Origin: Roseibium alexandrii DFL-11
GTDB taxonomy: Bacteria; Pseudomonadota; Alphaproteobacteria; Rhizobiales; Stappiaceae
Reading direction: 5' to 3'
DNA: 64,000 nucleotides
Assembly: GCF_000158095.2 (NCBI RefSeq)
Contig: NZ_CM011002.1
Location: 2,823,203-2,887,202 of the forward strand
Shown piece by piece: positions 9,176 to 18,611 of this stretch. The notes below the pieces were generated by a model. It was not told where the DNA came from, ran no database searches, and saw only the letters and a program-made list of their open reading frames with translations. The position numbers were made by a program, and so were the translations under genes. Position 1 is the stretch's first letter. Each line of letters begins with the position of its first letter.

Positions 9176-9206
9176 AACGCGGCTCTGACCGGAGCCGCGT
9201 TTTTTG
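9176..9206 (+). terminator. Rho-independent terminator after bfr
   Basis: A perfect 10-bp stem (AACGCGGCTC 9176-9185 with 9192-9201) with a 6-base loop and a run of T. Confidence 0.92.
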
Positions 9207-9316
9207 TTGGCTCCACACGGCTTTAACGAGTGACTCTTCTTTACTAAATTATAAGCTGCATAACGTTACGGCATCGTGAGACACTCCCTCCACCGAGACT
9301 GCCTGGAGGTGAAGTC

Positions 9317-10831
9317 ATGCATCAGCAATTCCGCAATATCGTCATCTTGAAAAGTGCACTGGTTATCGGCGCATTGTTTTCGACCGCAGCTTCGGCGCAA
9401 AACTGCGATGCGATCTGCACAGATGGTGAAACCTGTATCTCCGCGGCGGTCTATCCATATGTCCCGGACATGGGCGCGTTCACATCCGCCATCTGTTCGG
9501 CGTGGCAGACGGCGGGGCAGACGGAGAAGCTCTATCTGATCGCAGATGAAAATGTCTGGGACGGCGGGTACGATTCCAATCCGGTCTATACCAATGGCAG
9601 CGGCAAACAGACGCCGATCGACGTTTTTGTCTATGACGCAATGTATCTGGAGTACTGGAAGACACAAACAGCCCAAATCCCGGCGGCGCAAATTAGCAAC
9701 CCGACAGACTTTGTGCCTTACGCCGACACAGCCTTGAAGCTTCCCAACAACGACATGTATGCCCTGCCTATGCTGGGCTGTACGAACATCATGTTCTACC
9801 GGAACGGCGATTCAGGTATGGTGGGTGTGACCACCTTGTCGGACTTCGAGACCGTCAATTCGGCCGGGATCTATATCAGCCCCGTTCCCTTCGGCATGTC
9901 GGGCGCCATGATGAACATGTCCGGCAAGACGACCATTGGCGTCAATTACATGGTTAAGGGGTATCTCGACACCGGCAACTGGCCATCCATGACCCAGCTG
10001 GATCCCTCGATTGTCCAATCTCTTGCAGGCATCGCGGAAACCGCGAGCTATTACAACGCCTTGACCGGAGCCGTACCACCGCTGCAGGGCGTGGAGGACC
10101 AGTATGTCCGGGCCGGATATTTCAGTGAAGGCTATGGGCGGACGTCCATCGGTTTTTCTGAAAGCATGTCACAGATGTCGAATGCCACCCGGCAGAACCT
10201 GAAACTCCGTGCGTTTCCCTGGACCGACAACACCAACTCCCCGAACATGTTTTACGCAGATGTTGCTGGCGTGAACAGCAACTCACCGTTCCTCGCGAAC
10301 AACGGAACGCTGCCGTTTGTGCTTGCGAACATCATGACCGAACAAGCGACAATGCAGAACGCCATTGCGCCTCCCAATGGACAGCTGTCCTATCTTTTCC
10401 CCGCGCGGACCAGTGTGCTCAATGCCTTGAGCTCGGTTGATCCGCTTTACCAGCAAATGTCCGACATCCTGAATGCGAAGACAACGGAACTGGTCAGCAT
10501 GCCGACGACCGACCGGACAGCTTTTCACAGTTTCGGCGGATCCGTTCAAACGGCTGTCCTTGGCGACTTCAGCGGCCATTGCGATCTGGAGAGCACCGAT
10601 TTTCCGGGCAACAATTCGCAGGCGCCGTCCATCTGCACCCCGTTGTGCCAATCGGCAGGCGGCTGGATCGGCTCCTGGACCAACCAGTCACCACCTGCCT
10701 GGCCAGGATATTCGGCCTGCGGTTGCAATACCTGCATCCAGGCATCGCCTCTTCCTCAGTCCGTTCAGGAAGAAGAAGCAACAACAATGGTCCAGTCCGG
10801 ACCGGCGTTAAAGCGCTACATGCGGAACTAA
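9317..10831 (+). CDS. Secreted thiaminase I-like protein (thiamine pyridinylase family) with Cys-rich tail
   Basis: Thiaminase I splits thiamine by exchanging its thiazole for a nucleophile; its fold is that of periplasmic solute-binding proteins. From memory of the Bacillus enzyme, this 504-residue protein shares AVYPYVPD (about 44-51), IDVFVYDAMYL (101-111), YALPMLGCTN (148-157) with the catalytic Cys at C155, YVRAGYF and GFSESM (279-284) with the catalytic Glu at E282, and YLFPAR near 361. A signal peptide covers 1-27. The tail from about residue 420 holds C440, C444, C468, C470 and C473 with a GGWIGSW motif, resembling mannan-binding lectin-type modules. The start is set by GGAGG 8 bases upstream. 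Substrate and activity are unproven. Confidence 0.8.
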   Translation: MHQQFRNIVILKSALVIGALFSTAASAQNCDAICTDGETCISAAVYPYVPDMGAFTSAICSAWQTAGQTEKLYLIADENVWDGGYDSNPVYTNGSGKQTPIDVFVYDAMYLEYWKTQTAQIPAAQISNPTDFVPYADTALKLPNNDMYALPMLGCTNIMFYRNGDSGMVGVTTLSDFETVNSAGIYISPVPFGMSGAMMNMSGKTTIGVNYMVKGYLDTGNWPSMTQLDPSIVQSLAGIAETASYYNALTGAVPPLQGVEDQYVRAGYFSEGYGRTSIGFSESMSQMSNATRQNLKLRAFPWTDNTNSPNMFYADVAGVNSNSPFLANNGTLPFVLANIMTEQATMQNAIAPPNGQLSYLFPARTSVLNALSSVDPLYQQMSDILNAKTTELVSMPTTDRTAFHSFGGSVQTAVLGDFSGHCDLESTDFPGNNSQAPSICTPLCQSAGGWIGSWTNQSPPAWPGYSACGCNTCIQASPLPQSVQEEEATTMVQSGPALKRYMRN

Positions 10832-10868
10832 TTTCGAAGGCCCCGGTCGGCAGAATTCCGGCAACAAA

Positions 10869-10898
10869 AAGGCCCTGGTCTGAAACCAGGGCCTTAGC
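10869..10898. terminator. Bidirectional terminator between the thiaminase-like gene and amn
   Basis: A perfect 11-bp stem, AAGGCCCTGGT (10869-10879) and its complement (10885-10895), with a 5-base loop. It lies between two convergent genes. The T-run is better on the minus side (TTTTTG), so it serves at least amn. Confidence 0.8.
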
Positions 10899-10942
10899 TT
10901 TGTGATCTTCCGGCTTTCGTTAGACCGAAATCAGCGAGGTGA

Positions 10943-12454
10943 CTACTGAAACGCGGTTTCCGCAAAGCTTCTCAGTTTCCGCGAATGCAGGCGGTCAGCA
11001 GGCATCTGGCGCATCTTCTCCAGGGAGCGAATGCCTATTTCCAGATGCTGAGCGACCTGACGCTTGTAGAAGTCCGTCGCCATACCGGGCAGCTTCAACT
11101 CACCATGAAGCGGTTTGTCGGAGATGCATAAAAGCGTTCCATAGGGCACACGGAAGCGGAAGCCGTTGGCTGCGATCGTCGCCGATTCCATATCAAGCGC
11201 GATGGCCCGCGACTGCGAGAACCGTTTGACCAGCTCCGGCTGATCCCAAAGTTCCCAGTTCCGGTTGTCGAGCGACACGACCGTGCCGGTGCGCATCACC
11301 CGCTTCAGGTCATACCCGTCATATCCAGTAATTTCGGCAACCGCATCTTCAAGGGCAACCTGAACTTCTGCAAGCGGCGGGATCGGCACCCAAATTGGCA
11401 GATCCTGATTGAGAACATTGTCGTCACGCACATAACCATGTGCAAGGACGTAGTCTCCAAGGGTCTGGCTATTGCGCAGCCCCGCGCAATGCCCCAGCAT
11501 CAGCCAGACATGCGGACGCAGGACAGCCACATGGTCAGTGATCGTCTTCGCGTTGGATGGCCCGACGCCGATATTGACCATTGTAATGCCGCTGCCGTCG
11601 GCCCGTTTCAGGTGATAGGCCGGCATTTGCGGAAGCTTTGCCGGTTCTGTACCGCTGCAGGGCGTTGTCTCACCTGCCTTGGTCAGCAGATTGCCTGGCC
11701 CAACGAACGCCTCGTAACCGCTGTCCGGGTCCGCCAGATAGTCCTGGGACATCCGGCAGAATTCATCGATGTAGAACTGATAGTTCGTGAAGAGCACGTA
11801 GTTCTGAAAATGCTCTGCCGCGGTGGCGGTGTAGTGCTGCAAGCGGTGGAGGGAATAATCGACCCTGGGTGCAGTAAACGAGGCTAGTGGCATTTCGCCA
11901 TCGGCTGGTTCATACGTTCCGTTTGCGATGGAATCGTCCATCACTGTCAGGTCCGGCAGATCAAAGACGTCAGCCAACGGCCGGTCGAGGCTCGCCGCGG
12001 CGGCACCGCCTTCCACATGTGTGCCATCGTAAAATGCAAAATGCAGCGGAATCGGCATGTCACTGTCGCCAACCAGAACCGGTACCTCGTGGTTCTTCAT
12101 AAGAAGCGATAGCTGTGTCTCGAGATAATGGCGGAACAGGTCAGGACGGGTGATGGTCGCAACATGGCGCCCCGGCCCGGAGACAAAACCGTAGGACAAG
12201 CGGCTGTCATGACGAATATGGCTGTCGGTGACGATCTGAACCTGCGGATAAAAGGCCCGCACCCGATGTTCTGGCTCTTCCCCGTCCAGAAGCGCCTGGA
12301 AGTGCTTCCTCAAGAAGGCCGTGTTCGCCTCAAAAATCTCTATCAACCGCGCGACAGCTTCCTTGGGATCGCTGAAAACCTGCAAAGGGTGCGATGGTGC
12401 AAGGCGGGTTGGCCGGGGCGGTTGTTGAAAGGCTCTGTGGATCGAGTTGGTCAT
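10943..12454 (-). CDS. amn: AMP nucleosidase
   Basis: Amn hydrolyses AMP to adenine and ribose 5-phosphate, a purine salvage step that controls AMP levels. The 503-residue product has the Amn-specific N-terminal domain and a C-terminal nucleoside-phosphorylase fold, with the phosphate/ribose segment MVNIGVGPSNAKTITDH, the LMLGHCAGLR stretch, and the active-site ALDMESATIAANG followed by ISDKPLHGE. Length matches the family. It diverges from the Tag-like gene; the 189-bp gap between them contains AT-rich DNA and two related TTTT(G/C)GCACAC tracts (about 12539-12574) of unknown role. Confidence 0.95.
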   Translation of the reverse strand: MTNSIHRAFQQPPRPTRLAPSHPLQVFSDPKEAVARLIEIFEANTAFLRKHFQALLDGEEPEHRVRAFYPQVQIVTDSHIRHDSRLSYGFVSGPGRHVATITRPDLFRHYLETQLSLLMKNHEVPVLVGDSDMPIPLHFAFYDGTHVEGGAAAASLDRPLADVFDLPDLTVMDDSIANGTYEPADGEMPLASFTAPRVDYSLHRLQHYTATAAEHFQNYVLFTNYQFYIDEFCRMSQDYLADPDSGYEAFVGPGNLLTKAGETTPCSGTEPAKLPQMPAYHLKRADGSGITMVNIGVGPSNAKTITDHVAVLRPHVWLMLGHCAGLRNSQTLGDYVLAHGYVRDDNVLNQDLPIWVPIPPLAEVQVALEDAVAEITGYDGYDLKRVMRTGTVVSLDNRNWELWDQPELVKRFSQSRAIALDMESATIAANGFRFRVPYGTLLCISDKPLHGELKLPGMATDFYKRQVAQHLEIGIRSLEKMRQMPADRLHSRKLRSFAETAFQ

Positions 12455-12643
12455 GTGATCATCCTTATTTTTGTTATCCTTAAACAGTCTCGCCAGATGC
12501 CCGCGCGGTCAATAGGTGCTGCATTAGATTTTGAATATTTTTGCACACGAAGAAATTATTTTCGCACACACGAGCGCATCCATCCCTGTGATAGGGATAT
12601 CCTCCTTATCTGGTTGAATTTAGAAACTTGCCGGGGCGGTTTT

Positions 12644-13321
12644 ATGAAATCCTTTGAAGACATCGAAGCGTTGGCAATCGACAAAAAGGGCGGTGCAGCC
12701 CAGCTCTCAGCCCTGATGGCCGAACATAATGGCCCCAAGACACCGGAAGAACTGGAGACGATCGGCGATGACCGCTGGCTGTCCATGTTCACCAAAACGA
12801 TCTTTCAGGCCGGATTTTCCTGGAAAGTGATTGAGAAGAAATGGCCGGGTTTCGAAGAGGCCTTCGAAGGTTTTGATACGGCCCGCCTTGCCTTCCTGCC
12901 GGATGAAGTTTTTGAGGCGCTTCTCAACAACAAGGCCATCGTCCGCAATGCCATGAAGATCAAGTCCGTCCAGGCAAATGCGATTTTCCTCCGGGATCTA
13001 GCCGAAGCCCACGGCAGTGCTTCGAAGTTCTTTGCCCAGTATCCGGTCGAGGATCAAATCGGCCTGATGGACGTCCTGAAGAAGCGCGGCAGCCGGCTTG
13101 GCGGCAACTCCGGTCAGTATGCGCTTCGCTTCATGGGAAAGGAGACATTCATCCTCTCCCGCGACGTGGTTAACGCTCTAATCCGTGAAAATGTCATTGG
13201 GAATGAGTCCATGTCGAAAAAAAATCTGACTGCAATTCAGGAAGCCTTTAACCATTGGCGATCAACTTCCGGTCGTTCTTTGAACGAAATCAGCAGAATT
13301 CTGGCGTTTTCGGTCGGCTGA
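12644..13321 (+). CDS. DNA-3-methyladenine glycosylase I-like protein
   Basis: This belongs to the Tag/adenine glycosylase superfamily (COG2818), which removes N3-methyladenine from DNA. The 225-residue product keeps the family core DDRWLSMFTKTIFQAGFSW and the following helical region, but lacks the YHDxEWG motif and zinc-snap residues of classical Tag, so it is a divergent branch and its substrate is uncertain. I chose ATG 12644, four bases after GGGGCGG. A longer frame reading upstream through amn is antisense and not coding. ccrM follows in the same direction after 140 bp. Confidence 0.8.
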   Translation: MKSFEDIEALAIDKKGGAAQLSALMAEHNGPKTPEELETIGDDRWLSMFTKTIFQAGFSWKVIEKKWPGFEEAFEGFDTARLAFLPDEVFEALLNNKAIVRNAMKIKSVQANAIFLRDLAEAHGSASKFFAQYPVEDQIGLMDVLKKRGSRLGGNSGQYALRFMGKETFILSRDVVNALIRENVIGNESMSKKNLTAIQEAFNHWRSTSGRSLNEISRILAFSVG

Positions 13322-13326
13322 GCCTA

Positions 13327-14604
<1,278 letters not shown>

Positions 14605-14674
14605 AGCTGCAGCCGGCACGAGCTAACAAGCAGGAAGAAAAGACCTTCGCGTTCCCCGCGAGATCTTCCCTTGG

Positions 14675-14706
14675 CCCCGCCTCCCGAAAGGGATGGCGGG
14701 GTTTTT
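14675..14706 (+). terminator. Rho-independent terminator after ccrM
   Basis: CCCCGCC paired with GGCGGGG, extended by CCC/GGG across a GAAA loop, then GTTTTTC. A near-copy lies at 15472-15505. Confidence 0.9.
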
Positions 14707-14822
14707 CTTTGGTGAAGCCGTTGCGCGCTGCTTCCCAGGATCTAGCAGATGGTGTTTCTTGGCACCGCAGATATTATTTCTCTCAATGACCTTAAGCTTT
14801 CAAAAACTGGAAATTTATTCAT

Positions 14823-15437
14823 ATGTTCAATTTGGAGCCCATCAACAAAGCACGGGTCGCAGCCGGTTTTCTTACGGTCGAAGAGACAATGGCTTTGATG
14901 GACAACGGGAACCTGCTTCTGGATCCGTTATCAATCCTTGTCTCTAAAGGCGTTCGCCTCGGGCAGAACAACCTCATTTATCCCGGCGTGACCCTTCGCG
15001 CTTCATGTGAGGGGACGGTTGTGATTGAAAACGGAAACATCTTTCACTCCGGCACAATGATCGATGCGTCTCATGGGCGGATTGAAATCGGTTCGGACAA
15101 TCAATTCGGCGAGGGCGGTTTTATAGCGAAAGCCAATCAGCCCGGCGCTGATATACACATTGGAAGCGCTTGCCGTTTTTTGAACAATCCATCTGTGTTT
15201 GGACAGTCACGTTTGGAAGATGGCTCTCAGCTCCTTGGAAACATCACCGTGGTGTCCTGCCTCCTCAAAGCAGGCGGGTCACAAAGAACTCCGGAGCCAG
15301 CCCTTCGTGCTGGGCTTTTGAAGGGATTTGGGACAGCGCAAAATCTTACTGTCGAGCAAGGCCACGTTATTGCTGGAAGTGGAGTGTTCTCGCAATCAAT
15401 GTCGGTTCCACAGTCAACATACCACCCTAAACAATGA
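14823..15437 (+). CDS. Left-handed beta-helix (hexapeptide repeat) protein, function unknown
   Basis: A 204-residue protein with irregular hexapeptide turns (VSKGVRLGQNNLIYPGV, VIENGNIFHSGTMIDA, IEIGSDNQFGEGG, IHIGSACRF) over about residues 40-150, the fold shared by acyltransferases and gamma carbonic anhydrases. I see none of the three zinc-binding His of carbonic anhydrases, and no recognisable acyltransferase active site. The ATG has no good Shine-Dalgarno sequence. It lies between two near-identical terminators and looks less GC-rich than ccrM, suggesting late arrival or local duplication. Confidence 0.65.
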   Translation: MFNLEPINKARVAAGFLTVEETMALMDNGNLLLDPLSILVSKGVRLGQNNLIYPGVTLRASCEGTVVIENGNIFHSGTMIDASHGRIEIGSDNQFGEGGFIAKANQPGADIHIGSACRFLNNPSVFGQSRLEDGSQLLGNITVVSCLLKAGGSQRTPEPALRAGLLKGFGTAQNLTVEQGHVIAGSGVFSQSMSVPQSTYHPKQ

Positions 15438-15471
15438 TACCCGGCAAAGGGCGATATGAGGTCCTCCCTTG

Positions 15472-15505
15472 CTCCCGCCTTCCGAATGGGACGGCGGGGT
15501 TTTTC
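15472..15505 (+). terminator. Rho-independent terminator, near-copy of the one after ccrM
   Basis: CCCGCC and GGCGGG form the stem with TTCCGAATGGGA between, followed by GTTTTTCTC. Over about 50 bases it is roughly 80 percent identical by eye to the terminator at 14675-14706. Confidence 0.85.
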
Positions 15506-16381
15506 TCAGGTCCGCAAGACACAGGAAATACCCATCATCGCTTACCCTAGCCAGAGCGCAGCGGAGAGCCGGACACACTCAATTGCAGAGCTTCGGTTTA
15601 GCCGTCGCAGCCTCAGCGGGGCGTAGAGCGGCGAGTAGACCCCGGGTCGTCACGTGCGTTCGCCCCGGGGAGATAGTTTGCGGATTTGAGTTTTTTGCCG
15701 TCCCGGACCTGATCCGGGATCAAGCCTCAACCGGTCGGTCCCGGCTCGGAGGCCGGGACAGCAGAGATAGACTATGGCCGCCACCAGCACAAAACCCGCC
15801 GCGAGGTCTCCCTCCGACGTTTCGGCACTAAATTTCCGTTCGAATCGAACGGGACGGCAGGCGCGCCGGACTTGCCGGGGCGAGAAGTAAGGAGTGGGTT
15901 GGATTGGCAAGGCAGCACGCCTGCCCGAAGGCTGTTCCCAGCCAGCGGTCTTGTTTTTCCCGGACAAACACCAGGCTCTGGCAGCGCCCGATGATCCTTA
16001 AGAAACTCTTCCGGCCTGACCTGCCCCCGTCTGGAACCCGGCGGCAGTGCAATAACCGGCTGACTGCTGACGGCGCGTTTCTTGATCCGTTACCTCAAAA
16101 AAGCGCCCAACCTCCGGTTCCTGCCACCGCTAACGGACGGTCCGGTCTTGGCCCCGTGGGACAGGAACGGGAGGAAGTATACGGCTGGTTTGCAGAGCGT
16201 GGATAAGTTTTTCATATACGCTCGACGTAGCGTTTTCCCATAATTTCGAACACGATTGGCAGCCTGCCACCCGCGGACAGTACAGACCACCTGCAGCCCG
16301 TTAACCTCATTGCAAATTTTAACTATCTGTAAACCTTCTCTTCCGCTATACCCGCTTTGATTGCAGATGTGGAGTTTTTTC
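15506..16381. other. Long non-coding stretch
   Basis: About 0.9 kb without a convincing gene. Reading frames here have no ribosome binding sites and no recognisable protein features. It holds a REP-like pair of palindromes (15699-15760) and a perfect 8-bp inverted repeat around one base, CCGTTCGA-A-TCGAACGG (15836-15852). The second half (15860-16370) shows no clear structure. A promoter for the following secreted protein must lie near its right end. Confidence 0.6.
15699..15760. repeat. REP-like twin palindrome
   Basis: Two GC-rich imperfect palindromes about 20 bases apart: GTCCCGGACC-TGATCCGGGAT (15700-15720) and GTCCCGG-CTCGGAG-CCGGGAC (15738-15759). Sequences with this CCGGA/TCCGG core are common extragenic repeats in alphaproteobacterial genomes. 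Only one copy is seen in this window. Confidence 0.55.
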
Positions 16382-17056
16382 ATGCAAACGTGGGCCGGCC
16401 TCACAAGACTGTTAGTTTTTGTTTCTATTTCTCTTTTTGGCTTTGCAGCTTGGGGTTTGACCCTGTTGGAGCCTGACAGGCAGAGTTACCTTGAAACGTT
16501 CGATACAACCGAACTTGAGACCGTTCTGGAGTGGCAAATCATGAGCCCCGGCCGGCACAGTCCATGGTCCATTTCAGTCGATGGCGCAAACCTTGTTTGG
16601 CGGAACACATCCAAGAAAACCAACTCCCAACACCAGAGCATCGATTGGGTCCGTTTCGAGGACAACAAGGAAATTACGCGTTTGAATGAGGCCTCCCTGT
16701 CGGTCACGGTTCTGCCACGTCGCTTCAACAGTGGCGGAGCAGGCATCGTTGCCGGCACCTATCGTCAGCGCCAGAATTGGCGGTTCAACATCGACAATGA
16801 CGGCGGCTATCATGTGTTGATGCAATCCGGCAGGGGTTTCGCCCGTGTTTATAAAGGCGAACACCCAGCAATTAAGCCAAACACGCCAAATGTGATTGTC
16901 TTTGAGCGGCAAGGAGAGGAATTTGTTTTCTTCGTCAACGAGCAGGAAGTTATCCGCTTGCCGACCAACGCCCGCAGATCAGACCCGCATTGGGTCGGGC
17001 TGACCGCTTTCGGCATCGGGACTTACAAGTTCGCAGAGATGACAATCACCCAATAG
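16382..17056 (+). CDS. Secreted protein of unknown function
   Basis: A 224-residue protein with an N-terminal signal peptide or anchor (LLVFVSISLFGFAAWGL). The rest has alternating beta-strand character (FNSGGAGIVAGTYR, NWRFNIDNDGGYHVLM, VIVFERQGEEFVFFVNEQEV), resembling concanavalin-like or DUF1080-type jelly-roll domains, but I cannot assign a family. I chose ATG 16382, which has GGAG 7 bases upstream, over two in-frame starts further up. It converges on the HxlR gene with 9 bp between stops. Confidence 0.6.
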   Translation: MQTWAGLTRLLVFVSISLFGFAAWGLTLLEPDRQSYLETFDTTELETVLEWQIMSPGRHSPWSISVDGANLVWRNTSKKTNSQHQSIDWVRFEDNKEITRLNEASLSVTVLPRRFNSGGAGIVAGTYRQRQNWRFNIDNDGGYHVLMQSGRGFARVYKGEHPAIKPNTPNVIVFERQGEEFVFFVNEQEVIRLPTNARRSDPHWVGLTAFGIGTYKFAEMTITQ

Positions 17057-17065
17057 GCCGATGAC

Positions 17066-17470
17066 TCAAGCAGGCTCCAGCGCTTGCGCCAGATTCGCAT
17101 CGGCCTCCGCTTCTGAGGGATAGTATCCGCTGCGGATCTTCAGTTTGTGCCCGACACGGACAATGCCCTCGAGCGCCGGGATCAGCTCCTGGCCAATCTC
17201 GGTCAACTCGTATTCAACGGACGGCGGCGATGTCGGGCGGACATGGCGGACGATTACGTCCCGCTCCTCCAGCTCCTTGAGCCGTGCTGACAGGACCTTC
17301 GCCGAAACCGGCGGTATGTCAGCCCGAAGCTCGCTGAACCGCCTGGGTCCCGCTCTCAAACACCAAATGATGTTCGGGGCCCACGCCCCGGCAATCACTT
17401 GCATGCACTCCGTCAGAAGGCACGGCGCGGGTGGCTGCGGACTTTTATTCTTTCGCATTTTCAGTGCCAT
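17066..17470 (-). CDS. HxlR-family transcriptional regulator
   Basis: HxlR proteins are small winged-helix regulators, often of redox or detoxification genes. The 134-residue product has C-X4-CMQVIAGAW near the N-terminus (LTECMQVIAGAW), the recognition region RRFSELRADIPPVSAKVLSARLKELEE and the wing VEYELTEIGQEL, all typical. I chose ATG 17470, with GGAGGT six bases upstream; the frame extends another 46 codons into the intergenic region without a ribosome binding site. It diverges from the GST operon and the operator-like repeats lie between them. Confidence 0.88.
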   Translation of the reverse strand: MALKMRKNKSPQPPAPCLLTECMQVIAGAWAPNIIWCLRAGPRRFSELRADIPPVSAKVLSARLKELEERDVIVRHVRPTSPPSVEYELTEIGQELIPALEGIVRVGHKLKIRSGYYPSEAEADANLAQALEPA

Positions 17471-17515
17471 AGCGGGACCTCCAACCCACCGACCGCGGCT
17501 AACAGGTTTCTTCGC

Positions 17516-17551
17516 GGTAACTCCATAATAGCAGTTACCATCAGTTACCAT
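17516..17551. promoter_or_regulatory. Three-part operator between hxlR and the GST operon
   Basis: GGTAACT (17516-17522) and AGTTACC (17533-17539) form a perfect inverted repeat with a 10-base spacer. The second half is part of a tandem direct repeat of a 10-mer (CAGTTACCAT, 17532-17541 and 17542-17551). It lies between the divergent starts, the usual site for a local regulator such as the adjacent HxlR protein. Confidence 0.6.
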
Positions 17552-17611
17552 ATTGTCAATAGAAACCTTCATGAGCATCTTCCGGTCATCGGAACCAGAA
17601 GGAGCCACCCG

Positions 17612-18226
17612 ATGAAACTCTTTTACAAATCAGGCGCCTGCTCCATGGCAGCGCATATTCTCCTCAACGAGGCTGACGTTCCCTACACGCTTGAAAAGGT
17701 GGATACGGATGCGGGCACAACAGAAAGCGGCGCGGCCTATGCGCAGATCAATCCTCGGGGCTACGTTCCGGCTTTGAAGTTTGAAGATGGCGCGGTCTTG
17801 ACCGAAAATGTCGCCATTCTCACTTGGCTGTCCGAACAGTTTCCCCAGCTTGGGCCCCAGGGTGAAACCTCTGCACTTCAGAAATACCGGATGCTGGAGG
17901 CCCTCAGTTTTTTGACATCTGAGTTGCACAAGGCCTTCAGCCCGTACTTCTCAGGCAAAACTTTCACGGCAGAGGAAAGTGCCCGCAATCTCGCCGTTTT
18001 GAAGAAGAAGATTTCCCAGTTCGAAGCCATGCTCTCGGACCAAAACGGGTATCTTCTCGGTGAGACCTTCTCCGTTGCCGATGCCTATGCCTTCGTCATC
18101 TTGAACTGGTCGAACTTTATCGGAGTTGCGCTGACCGAATGGCCACGCACGACAGACTACGTGAACCGGATCAAGGCCCGGCCCGCCACGCAGCGGACGC
18201 TGCAGGAAGAAGGGCTGGCCGCATGA
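17612..18226 (+). CDS. Glutathione S-transferase, beta-class type
   Basis: GSTs conjugate glutathione to electrophiles or reduce disulfides in the cytoplasm. The 204-residue product begins MKLFYKSGACSMAAH, where Cys-10 is the beta-class active-site residue. The thioredoxin-like domain keeps the glutathione-binding PRGYVPAL (cis-Pro) and LTENVAIL segments; the helical domain ends with the capping motif GETFSVADAYAF. GAAGGAG precedes the ATG. Its stop overlaps the next start by 4 bp (ATGA), so the operon GST, NTF2-like, tautomerase is translationally coupled. Confidence 0.92.
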   Translation: MKLFYKSGACSMAAHILLNEADVPYTLEKVDTDAGTTESGAAYAQINPRGYVPALKFEDGAVLTENVAILTWLSEQFPQLGPQGETSALQKYRMLEALSFLTSELHKAFSPYFSGKTFTAEESARNLAVLKKKISQFEAMLSDQNGYLLGETFSVADAYAFVILNWSNFIGVALTEWPRTTDYVNRIKARPATQRTLQEEGLAA

Positions 18227-18609
18227 GTACCGCCCTCAATGAACTTCAGGCGGTGATCGCGGATTACTTCGAAGCGCTGTACCGCTGCGACGCGGAACTC
18301 TTGGAGAAGGTGTTTCATCCAAAGGCGGTCTATGCGACCGCAGATGAAACGCCGCTGCTTCACCGGACCATGGATGAGTATGTTCCGGTGGTCGCCGCAC
18401 GCCAATCCCCGGCCTCGCGCGGAGAAGTGCGCACAGACGCGATTGACGAGATCCAGCTGGCTGGGGCCAACACAGCCTTTGCCCGTGTCCGCTGCTCAAT
18501 CGGGGACAACGACTTCGTCGATTTCCTGACCTTCGTGCGTGACGGTGGGCGCTGGCAGATCATGGCGAAGATCTTTCAGATCATCCCACGCCAAACCGGG
18601 AGTATTTGA
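18223..18609 (+). CDS. NTF2-like (SnoaL/lumazine-binding type) protein
   Basis: A 128-residue protein with the cone-shaped NTF2-like fold, used by small hydrolases, isomerases and binding proteins. Family-like features are the N-terminal helix ELQAVIADYFEALYRCD, the FHPKAVYA strand and the C-terminal DFLTFVRDGGRWQIMAKIF sheet. Its substrate is unknown. It overlaps the GST gene by 4 bp and lies 2 bp before the tautomerase gene. Confidence 0.8.
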   Translation: MSTALNELQAVIADYFEALYRCDAELLEKVFHPKAVYATADETPLLHRTMDEYVPVVAARQSPASRGEVRTDAIDEIQLAGANTAFARVRCSIGDNDFVDFLTFVRDGGRWQIMAKIFQIIPRQTGSI

Positions 18610-18611
18610 AG

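Noticed and set aside
9207..9316. Possible TPP riboswitch before the thiaminase-like gene
   Set aside because: The conserved CUGAGA and ACCUGA elements of the THI box are absent.
12128..12643. N-terminal extension of the Tag-like protein by 172 codons
   Set aside because: The extension is antisense to amn and not family-like; GGGGCGG before ATG 12644 marks the real start.
15469..15831. A 120-codon frame after the hexapeptide gene
   Set aside because: It begins inside the terminator and runs through the REP-like palindromes; no ribosome binding site.
15830..15855. GTTCGAATC, resembling a tRNA T-loop
   Set aside because: It is part of a perfect palindrome and no acceptor, D or anticodon stems can be built around it.
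16007..16042. Minus-strand CAGGTCAGGCCGGAAG, similar to the SRP RNA apical region
   Set aside because: The similarity stops after 16 bases and the GGAAGCAGCC tetraloop side does not follow.
16090..16404. Minus-strand frame of 104 codons upstream of the secreted protein
   Set aside because: It overlaps the start of the plus-strand gene, has no ribosome binding site and no recognisable features.
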